From Candidatus Bathyarchaeum sp. (GTDB lineage Archaea > Thermoproteota > Bathyarchaeia > Bathyarchaeales > Bathyarchaeaceae), in the NCBI GenBank assembly GCA_003096235.1, contig PIXT01000165.1, positions 1 to 20,185 on the forward strand: a stretch of 20,185 nucleotides of DNA, read 5' to 3'. Position numbers and translations under genes: made by a program. The notes beneath the pieces were generated by a model that was not told the DNA's origin, made no database searches, and worked only from the letters and a program-made list of their open reading frames with translations. How positions within the stretch are numbered: position 1 is the first letter of the stretch; each line of letters begins with the position of its first letter. Shown piece after piece: positions 15,091 through 20,185 of the stretch.

Positions 15091-16437
15091 TTGACTAACT
15101 ATCCTAAAATGGTTGTTCGTCCTCCTGGTCCAAAAGCTAGAGAGTTAGCTAAACGAGATTCAGCTGCGCTTTCTCCTTCGTTCACTCGTTATTATCCTCT
15201 TGTGGTGGATTCTGGGCATGACTGTATCGTGAAAGATGTGGATGGAAACGAGTACATCGACTTCAACTCCGGATTAGCGTGCCTAAACGTGGGGCACCTG
15301 CACCCCAAGGTTGTCAATGCAATAAAGAGTCAATGTGACAAGTTTCTTCATTACTCTAACACAGACTTTTATTATCAACAAACCGTGAATTTGGCGGAGA
15401 AACTGTTTGAAATAACTCCCGGAACCTTTCAAAAGAAGGTGCATTTTGGGAACAGCGGAGCAGAGGCTGTGGAAACGGCGATAAAGCTTTCCAAGTGGCA
15501 CACCAGAAAACACCAGTTTATAGCATTTATCGGCGCCTTTCATGGTAGAACATGTGGCGCAACATCTCTTACAGCAAGCAAACCAACTCAGAAAAGACAC
15601 TATTTTCCGTTACTTCCAGGCATAACCCATGTGCCCTACCCGTATTGTTACCGTTGTCCCTTCAGTTTATCATATCCAGAATGCAACTACCATTGTGTAG
15701 ACTTCATAGACGAACAGGTTCTGCAAAAATATGTTCCACCTGAAGAGGTCGCCGGATTTGTCTTTGAGCCTATCCAAGGCGAAGGCGGATATGTTGTTCC
15801 TCCTCCTGAATATTTCCAGCGAATCAAGAAACTGGCAGACAAGTATGGATTACTAACGATTGCTGACGAGGTTCAATCGGGCATCGGGAGAACTGGACGC
15901 TGGTTCGCTATTGAGCATTGGAAGACTGAGCCTGACATTATTTGTGTAGCCAAGGCACTTGCTTCAGGATTGCCTTTAAGCGCAACTGTGGCTCGTGCGC
16001 GACTGATGGATTGGGAAGCTGGTACACATGCCAGCACTTTTGGAGGTAATCCGTTAGCCTGTGCCGCAGCAATGACTGTTGTTGATGTGATTAAAGAGGA
16101 GAAGCTTCTTGAAAACGCCGAGAAACAGGGCGGTTATATAATGAAGTGGCTGCAGGACGTTAAAGAAGAACGGGAAATTGTGGGGGACGTTCGAGGCAAG
16201 GGGCTGATGATTGGTGTTGAGTTCGTGGAAGATAAGGAAACAAAAAAGGCTGGAGTTGATCAGGCTAGCGAAGTTATGGTTCGTTGTTGGAAACGTGGAG
16301 TAGCCATCGTAACTTGTGGTGTTTCTACTCTTCGGTTGGTTCCGCCATTAACTATAACACGGGAACTGGTGGACGACAGCCTAGAGATAATCGGAGACGT
16401 TATCAAAGAAGTTGACGAAGAGTCTTCTTCTGCGTGA
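15091..16437 (+). CDS. Class-III PLP aminotransferase (acetylornithine/GABA aminotransferase family)
   Basis: Fold-type I PLP enzyme of the class-III group, which includes acetylornithine, GABA and ornithine aminotransferases and some archaeal amino-acid racemases; the substrate cannot be read by eye. Counting from TTG 15091 it has 448 residues. The PLP contacts are clear: GNSGAEAVE, FHGRT, DEVQSGIGRTG (Asp259) and Lys288 in CVAKALASGLPL, then HASTFGGNPLACAA. A short Cys-rich insert at about 186-202 (PYCYRCPF..YPECNYHC) has the spacing C-x2-C-x8-C-x3-C. The start was chosen because GGTGA lies 5 bases upstream and the TATA box is at 15048-15054. It ends 5 bases before the convergent RPA gene. 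Confidence 0.88.
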   Translation: MTNYPKMVVRPPGPKARELAKRDSAALSPSFTRYYPLVVDSGHDCIVKDVDGNEYIDFNSGLACLNVGHLHPKVVNAIKSQCDKFLHYSNTDFYYQQTVNLAEKLFEITPGTFQKKVHFGNSGAEAVETAIKLSKWHTRKHQFIAFIGAFHGRTCGATSLTASKPTQKRHYFPLLPGITHVPYPYCYRCPFSLSYPECNYHCVDFIDEQVLQKYVPPEEVAGFVFEPIQGEGGYVVPPPEYFQRIKKLADKYGLLTIADEVQSGIGRTGRWFAIEHWKTEPDIICVAKALASGLPLSATVARARLMDWEAGTHASTFGGNPLACAAAMTVVDVIKEEKLLENAEKQGGYIMKWLQDVKEEREIVGDVRGKGLMIGVEFVEDKETKKAGVDQASEVMVRCWKRGVAIVTCGVSTLRLVPPLTITRELVDDSLEIIGDVIKEVDEESSSA

Positions 16438-16442
16438 TGCCC

Positions 16443-17258
16443 CTACTTTTTTGGCTGCGTTAGAACCTCTAGTCTTGTTGAATAACGAGAAGAGAGTTCC
16501 ATTCTATCTTCGTATCCCTTTTTTGCGTAAATGTTGTGCATCTTGATTTTCGTCCCCACCTTCAAGTCTTTTACGTCTTCTGCTAATTTTCTCCAAGCTG
16601 AAACCCTGAGTTTTCCTGTGGAGTCGCCTAACTGGAAGCAAGCAACCTCAACTTTTTCGTTTCTTGATGTGGTGACCTCCTTAACAACTGGGGCTGTTGC
16701 AACGGTTCCTTCAACTGTTATTGGTCCACCCATCTCTGTTATGTCAGCCAACTTTTTTGTTGCTTCGTCGACAATTTCGATGTTCCCTCTATCTCCTAGA
16801 TGCAGTTCTGGTTTTCCATCCAGCCCTTCGCGTACATATCCATGTGAAATCCTGAGGGTCTGTTTCTGCTGAATCTTTCCTGTCTCAACAAAGTCTACCT
16901 TTTGATCCCACAGAACCACTCTCAATGTTCCGCTTTTATCTGAAACGATGATGCTGGCAAGCCTTCCTTCTGTCCAGTCTTTGCGTTTGAATGTTTTAGG
17001 TGGATAAACAGATACAACCTGCCCCGTCAATGATACATCATTTAATCCAGAAACAAGGTCTTTGATTTGGATTTTTAGGTGAAATGGCTTCTTGACGATT
17101 TTTACGCCAAGCTCTGAAGCGGCGATTCGCGCCGCGGTTTCGTTGGTTAGAAAATCTCCTGCCCCTTTCTTTTTGTTTTCGATCATTTGTAGAATTTCTT
17201 CGCGTTTAATGTCAGAACGGGAAGATATGATTTGGTTAATGATTTCATCTAAATCCAT
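16443..17258 (-). CDS. Replication protein A-like ssDNA-binding protein (two OB folds)
   Basis: A 271-residue protein resembling archaeal RPA, which coats single-stranded DNA in replication and repair. Residues about 1-60 form a helical N-terminal region (ISSRSDIKREEILQMIENKK.., TNETAARIAASELGVKI) found in several archaeal RPA proteins. Two OB folds follow: about 70-165 (VSLTGQVVSVYPPKTF, SDKSGTLRVVLWD, ELHLGDRGNIEIV) and about 175-265 (ITVEGTVATAPVV, DSTGKLRVSAWRKLAED, YSTRLEVL). There is no zinc finger. The ATG at 17258 has only a weak SD. The gene may be co-transcribed with the small membrane protein and SWIM gene upstream, though a hairpin and T-rich spacer lie between. Confidence 0.9.
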   Translation of the reverse strand: MDLDEIINQIISSRSDIKREEILQMIENKKKGAGDFLTNETAARIAASELGVKIVKKPFHLKIQIKDLVSGLNDVSLTGQVVSVYPPKTFKRKDWTEGRLASIIVSDKSGTLRVVLWDQKVDFVETGKIQQKQTLRISHGYVREGLDGKPELHLGDRGNIEIVDEATKKLADITEMGGPITVEGTVATAPVVKEVTTSRNEKVEVACFQLGDSTGKLRVSAWRKLAEDVKDLKVGTKIKMHNIYAKKGYEDRMELSSRYSTRLEVLTQPKK

Positions 17259-17403
17259 TGTGCTTCACTGAATCGTCTTTAGGTTATTGTTTTGGATGGT
17301 GAGCAGTTTTTGTTTATCGCTTAGTGGTATGCTTCTTTTGTTTTTTTGGATTGTCTATGTTCTTTGCTGGTTTAACTGTTATTGGTTTATTTTTTTTGTT
17401 TAT

Positions 17404-17423
17404 TGTGCCCAAAAAAAGGCACA
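17404..17423. terminator. Hairpin with A/T-rich flanks in the gap before RPA
   Basis: TGTGCC and GGCACA form a 6-base stem around an 8-base loop made mostly of A (T on the other strand). It lies 12 bases after the small membrane gene on the minus strand, so it may end that transcript, though the T-run is in the loop rather than after the stem. The rest of 17259-17435 is T-rich and holds no gene that I can support. Confidence 0.3.
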
Positions 17424-17435
17424 GTAAAAAAGAAG

Positions 17436-17558
17436 CTACTCTTCTTCGTCGATTTCTTCTTTGCCATAAACCATGTACAGGAAGCCTAGAACCAAAGCTA
17501 TGAAAATCAAAACTGATAAAGCGACAAGTATCCACGCGAAGTATGCGTCTACAGTCAT
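17436..17558 (-). CDS. Small single-span membrane protein (40 aa)
   Basis: A 40-residue ORF with a short N-terminus (MTVDAYF), one hydrophobic helix (about residues 8-31: AWILVALSVLIFIALVLGF and following) and an acidic tail ending KEEIDEEE. The ATG at 17558 has a clear GGAG eight bases upstream, good support for translation. It lies 39 bases after the SWIM gene and on the same strand as RPA further on. No family is recognised. By shape it could be an accessory or regulatory subunit of a membrane complex; this is inference only. Confidence 0.6.
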   Translation of the reverse strand: MTVDAYFAWILVALSVLIFIALVLGFLYMVYGKEEIDEEE

Positions 17559-17597
17559 CTAAATCTCTCCTTCGTCTAATATTTGAATGAGCAATAT

Positions 17598-18008
17598 TTA
17601 AGCTGTCACCTTTTTCCACTCTTCCATGAGGCAGTCGTAGAGCCTATCTTCTTCTTCAATTTTGTCGTATAGTTCCAAAGCTTCTGCAATTTTCTGGGCA
17701 ATAAGATGGTAACATGTGTTTGCTTCTCTATCCATTACACGGAAATAGAAATCGTCACACGAACAAAAACCCGCGGCTGGCATAATCTGGTATTCACGTT
17801 CTCTGCCCACAACAATCCACACAATCCTTCGGCTAGGGCTAAACACGTATTTTTTGACCCTCTCCTCTTTTATGGTGTCCCATGCTTTGGTGAAACGTGA
17901 ACCAAGCGCTTCTGAAAGCTGAGCCATGTGGTCATCTGTTAACTTTCCCTCGATTTTTGCTTCTTCGCAGACTTTTTTTAGTACCTTGATTTCTTTGGGT
18001 GTTTTCAT
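17598..18008 (-). CDS. SWIM zinc-finger protein, SWS1/Shu2-like
   Basis: A 136-residue protein with a single SWIM zinc motif: Cys82-x-Cys84, then Cys99-x-His101 and Ala104 (CYHLIA). The CxC..CxHxxA form with the invariant Ala is the one described for the Shu2/SWS1 family. Overall shape also fits human SWS1 (ZSWIM7): a helical first half with LSEALGSRFTKAWD, then FSPSRRIVWIVVGREREYQI, then the SWIM finger and a helical end. SWS1/Shu2 proteins assist RecA/Rad51-family recombinases in homologous recombination. SWIM domains also occur in other DNA- and protein-binding proteins, so function by homology is provisional. It lies upstream of the small membrane gene and RPA, and 83 bases after hsp20. 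Confidence 0.75.
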   Translation of the reverse strand: MKTPKEIKVLKKVCEEAKIEGKLTDDHMAQLSEALGSRFTKAWDTIKEERVKKYVFSPSRRIVWIVVGREREYQIMPAAGFCSCDDFYFRVMDREANTCYHLIAQKIAEALELYDKIEEEDRLYDCLMEEWKKVTA

Positions 18009-18091
18009 AGCTTTTTTATTCCATTGAACCTTCTGTGGACTTTTCTACATCTGGCGGTATGCTTCAAACTGTAGCCTTCAGTGATGTTGCC

Positions 18092-18718
18092 CTATTCGAT
18101 TTTTATTGTTTCTCCGCTAGGCTTCTTTTTTTCTTCGATTTTGGGTAAAGTAACCTCTAGTACTCCGTTTTTGTATGATGATTTAGCTTTCTTGGGGTTA
18201 ATTTTCGTTGGAATTTCAATTTCTTTGAAATATTTGCGCTCAGCAGTGTCAACAGAAATCGTTAACACATCTTCTGTTCCAGAAAGTTTAATGTCTTCTT
18301 TTTCAACCCCAGGCAACTCTACTATGACTTTTATTTCAGAATCTATGTCAACAATATCCACAAGCGGTTCCCGCTCTTGCTTTACATCAAGGCATGGTTG
18401 GTTTACTCCGCAGGCTTCGGGTTCGTTTGAAGGCTTTACATTGCCAAATTCTCTTATTTTCGGTTTTCCGTCTGGTCCAACGGTCATGCTGTAGCCATAC
18501 ACGAATGGTCCCCACTCTGGCACAGTTGAGCCGTCAGGAAGCTTGCGTTCACGTTTCATCTCTTCTGGTATGCTGGTTCTAAACTGCTCAAAGTTTTGTT
18601 CCATCATCTCTTCCATTTCTCTCATCATGTCTTCGATGTCCCCGAAGAACCAGTTTCCAAAAAATGGGTTACGTTTCTTTCTTTTTTTAAACCATTCTGG
18701 CAAATCGTCCCCTGACAT
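18092..18718 (-). CDS. Small heat-shock protein (Hsp20/alpha-crystallin family)
   Basis: A 208-residue sHSP, an ATP-independent chaperone that binds unfolding proteins in oligomers. The alpha-crystallin domain spans about 115-208: REPLVDIVDIDSEIKVIVELPGVEKEDIKL, then DVLTISVDTAERKYFKEIEIP, and the conserved YKNGVLEVTLPK. The last residues GETIKIE include an I-x-I-type motif. The N-terminal arm (about 1-112) is long for an sHSP, with a basic start (WFKKRKKRNPFFGNWFFGD) and an acidic, Met-rich helix (DIEDMMREMEEMMEQNFEQF). The ATG at 18718 has GGTG seven bases upstream. Confidence 0.92.
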   Translation of the reverse strand: MSGDDLPEWFKKRKKRNPFFGNWFFGDIEDMMREMEEMMEQNFEQFRTSIPEEMKRERKLPDGSTVPEWGPFVYGYSMTVGPDGKPKIREFGNVKPSNEPEACGVNQPCLDVKQEREPLVDIVDIDSEIKVIVELPGVEKEDIKLSGTEDVLTISVDTAERKYFKEIEIPTKINPKKAKSSYKNGVLEVTLPKIEEKKKPSGETIKIE

Positions 18719-18737
18719 TCGCTTTCACCTTCACAAG

Positions 18738-18764
18738 TACGTACGTATTGGAATTCCTTAAAGC
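18738..18764 (-). promoter_or_regulatory. hsp20 promoter: TATA box and palindrome
   Basis: Minus-strand CTTTAAGG (about 18756-18763) is a probable TATA box, giving a start near 18735. Between the box and the start lies the perfect 10-base palindrome TACGTACGTA (18738-18747), a position where archaeal repressors often bind. It may be a stress-response operator. Confidence 0.4.
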
Positions 18765-18796
18765 TTTTCTAAGCCACGTTTTGGGCTGTAACTGTG

Positions 18797-19699
18797 TTAG
18801 CTTAGCGTTTTTAGCTGGTTAACTGTTCCCAGAAATGTTCCGTCCAATAGGTAAATCTCTGCCTCGTTTATGTTTACGCACCCTGAACGTAATATTGGAC
18901 CAATATACAAGTCAGTCTTCTTTTTTCCTCTTTTTTGTTCATTGATTGGTCGTCCTCCAAGAAACTGGTTAAAGGAGGGCACAATGAAAAGCTGCGAAAC
19001 CTTCAGTCCTACTTTATACTGTGTGTTAAGAGCTCCAGAACAGTTTGTGTCAGTTTTGGTTCCCAAATATTTGAGTAGGGCTTTAGTTAGCTGTTCTCCG
19101 TCGCATGGTGCCTTGACAAAAACCTGTTTTGTCATCCGTAATCCCATTGGGTCACGGATAGCTACTGTGGGGTGAACATGACCTGTGACTAGGCTTTTGC
19201 ATTCTAGTAGTTCTGGTGCTGGCCATGCATGTCCATGGAACAGTCCGACGTCTCCAAAGCTGGTGCCTGTTGCGGGGACGATTTTTACGGTTTCGGGAAG
19301 AAGCGGCTCAAGGTTTCCGTCGTGGTTTCCTATGATTACCTGTATGTTTGAAACTTTTTCTTGCATCTCCTCGAAGAATTCTGGGATGTCTTTCCACTCT
19401 TCCATGGATACTTTGGTTATGGCGTCTTTTACGTCTCCCAACACTATTAGGTGCGTGGGTTTGGATTGTTTGATTATTTTAAGTAGCATGTTCTTGATTT
19501 TTGGGGTTTGGGATGGAACGTGTACTCCTCTTTGGCTTAGCAGTCTTTCCCATCCTATGTGAAGGTCAGAAATAACTAGTGCTCGCTCACTGTTTTTTTG
19601 CAGTAGCAGGGCTGGGTGTGGCTGAACAGGCTGTATACTCGTCAAGCTATCACAGTATAATCTGTGGTTTTGTCTGTTAAAAACTGGACTATTACCCAT
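18797..19699 (-). CDS. SbcD/Mre11-related metallophosphoesterase
   Basis: A 300-residue calcineurin-like phosphoesterase of the archaeal SbcD-related type (TIGR00024-like, also akin to PdeM). All metal motifs are visible: SDLHIG (Asp45, His47), LGDVKD (Asp89), GNHD (Asn125, His126), HGH (155-157) and GHVHP (His174, His176). The later stretch IVPSFNQFLGGRPIN is a family feature. There is no sign of the ATPase partner Rad50, so it is unlikely to be Mre11 itself; the substrate is unknown, with nucleic-acid or phosphodiester hydrolysis as options. The ATG at 19699 overlaps the stop of the upstream gene by 8 bases, which indicates an operon. Confidence 0.85.
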   Translation of the reverse strand: MGNSPVFNRQNHRLYCDSLTSIQPVQPHPALLLQKNSERALVISDLHIGWERLLSQRGVHVPSQTPKIKNMLLKIIKQSKPTHLIVLGDVKDAITKVSMEEWKDIPEFFEEMQEKVSNIQVIIGNHDGNLEPLLPETVKIVPATGTSFGDVGLFHGHAWPAPELLECKSLVTGHVHPTVAIRDPMGLRMTKQVFVKAPCDGEQLTKALLKYLGTKTDTNCSGALNTQYKVGLKVSQLFIVPSFNQFLGGRPINEQKRGKKKTDLYIGPILRSGCVNINEAEIYLLDGTFLGTVNQLKTLS

Positions 19700-20185
19700 T
19701 ATTTAGGGCATCTTTGATTGCTTCATAGAGCTTCTTGTTTGAAGCTGCGATAAATGATAGCCGTTGGGTGGCTGATAACGCAACATTAAGCTCTTCCCCC
19801 TCTGGAGTAACAATGATTCCGCCCGCCTCGCGGAGAATAAGATATGATGCAACCATATCTGTTACCCGCAGTTTTCCTCTAACGTCGATGAAAGCGTCTG
19901 TAGAGCCGTCTGCAACGTAGCAGATTTCTTGGGCGTTGGCTCCAAAGTGTCGGAAATGCTTCCCGACCTTGAACAGGTTCCCTAGTTTGCTTACGATCTC
20001 TTCTAGTTTGATGGTGTTCAAGTCAAGGCCGATCACAGCGTCTTCCAGATTAACTGTTTTTGATGGTGTGATTTTTTTGTCGTTCTTGAATGCGCCTTTG
20101 TTCTTTTGTGCGGTGTATGTTATGTTGTGGACGATGTCGGATACAATTGCTGTTTCCACGTCTTTGAGCCAAGGGCTCCTCGATA
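19692..20185 (-). CDS. Inositol monophosphatase/fructose-1,6-bisphosphatase family protein, 3' part
   Basis: The C-terminal part of an IMPase-superfamily sugar phosphatase; the 5' end lies beyond the right edge. The frame is open to 20185, and the GTG at 20159 is internal: the codons before it (SRSPWLKD) continue the protein. Visible features are YTAQKNKGAFKNDKKI (the GkGAf.ng element), FRHFGANAQEICYVADGSTDAFID and the metal/phosphate motif VTDMVASYLILREAGG, with Asp followed by the EAGG turn. The N-terminal metal-binding Glu and the first D-P-x-D-G-T site are outside the window. In archaea such enzymes often act on both inositol phosphate and fructose bisphosphate. It overlaps the metallophosphoesterase start by 8 bases. 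Confidence 0.9.
   Translation of the reverse strand, partial: SRSPWLKDVETAIVSDIVHNITYTAQKNKGAFKNDKKITPSKTVNLEDAVIGLDLNTIKLEEIVSKLGNLFKVGKHFRHFGANAQEICYVADGSTDAFIDVRGKLRVTDMVASYLILREAGGIIVTPEGEELNVALSATQRLSFIAASNKKLYEAIKDALNNG

Noticed and set aside
17324..17503. Plus-strand hydrophobic ORF in the T-rich spacer
   Set aside because: T-rich DNA gives Phe/Leu/Val by chance. It has no SD and overlaps the better-supported minus-strand small gene.
17314..17619. 101-codon minus-strand ORF
   Set aside because: It overlaps the SWIM gene end and the 40-aa membrane gene in another frame, and its Arg-rich content is typical of a shadow frame.
1..20185. tRNA, rRNA, CRISPR arrays, insertion sequences, integrase or defence cassette
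   Set aside because: None was visible by reading; the window is gene-dense and mostly housekeeping. Small RNAs without obvious structure could be missed by eye.

Overview
The window looks like a chromosomal segment of an archaeon, most likely from the TACK side and Bathyarchaeia-like. The evidence is the mix of informational genes: the large subunit of family-D DNA polymerase (DP2), Alba, Sec61-beta, an archaeal RPA-type ssDNA-binding protein, an Sm-like protein and a DUF2070 membrane protein. Many starts are TTG or GTG behind Shine-Dalgarno motifs, and there are archaeal TATA-like boxes about 25 nt before inferred transcription starts. The lineage is an inference from gene content and was not tested by phylogeny. 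I saw no tRNA, rRNA, insertion sequence, CRISPR array or integrase.

Layout. (1) 1-991, plus: the C-terminal end of polymerase D DP2 with a zinc finger and a terminal PIP-box-like motif, then a small winged-helix protein. (2) 998-7875, minus: a MazG-like pyrophosphohydrolase lies downstream of a complete tryptophan operon in the order trpE-G-D-C-F-B-A. Five of the six junctions overlap by 4-11 bases and F-B is a few bases apart. (3) 8088-8549: Sec61-beta (58 aa) converges on an Sm-like protein. (4) 8829-11204, plus: a DUF2070 membrane protein and a ferritin-like protein. (5) 11278-14331, minus: a four-subunit 2-oxoacid (probably pyruvate):ferredoxin oxidoreductase operon, porG-D-A-B, with a hairpin/T-rich terminator after porB. 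(6) 14620-16437, plus: Alba and a class-III aminotransferase. (7) 16443-18718, minus: two-OB-fold RPA, a 40-aa single-span membrane protein, a SWIM zinc-finger protein resembling the Shu2/SWS1 recombination family, and an Hsp20 chaperone. (8) 18797-20185, minus: an SbcD/Mre11-related metallophosphoesterase and the C-terminal part of an inositol monophosphatase-family enzyme that runs off the right edge.

Functionally the window is mostly housekeeping. The trp operon encodes all steps from chorismate to tryptophan; the por operon links pyruvate and acetyl-CoA through ferredoxin; the remaining genes serve DNA replication/repair, chromatin, protein export and proteostasis.

The points most worth a second look are these. 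trpE has no usual start codon in its own frame: a good SD plus ATG lies one frame off, which suggests an indel, frameshifting or non-canonical initiation. TrpB has unusual substitutions at substrate-contact positions, including Asn where Asp305 is expected. A candidate archaeal SWS1-like SWIM protein sits two genes from RPA, with a small membrane protein between them. DUF2070 carries a soluble domain with several conserved-looking His/Asp clusters and no assigned function. I do not see a clearly new multi-gene system.
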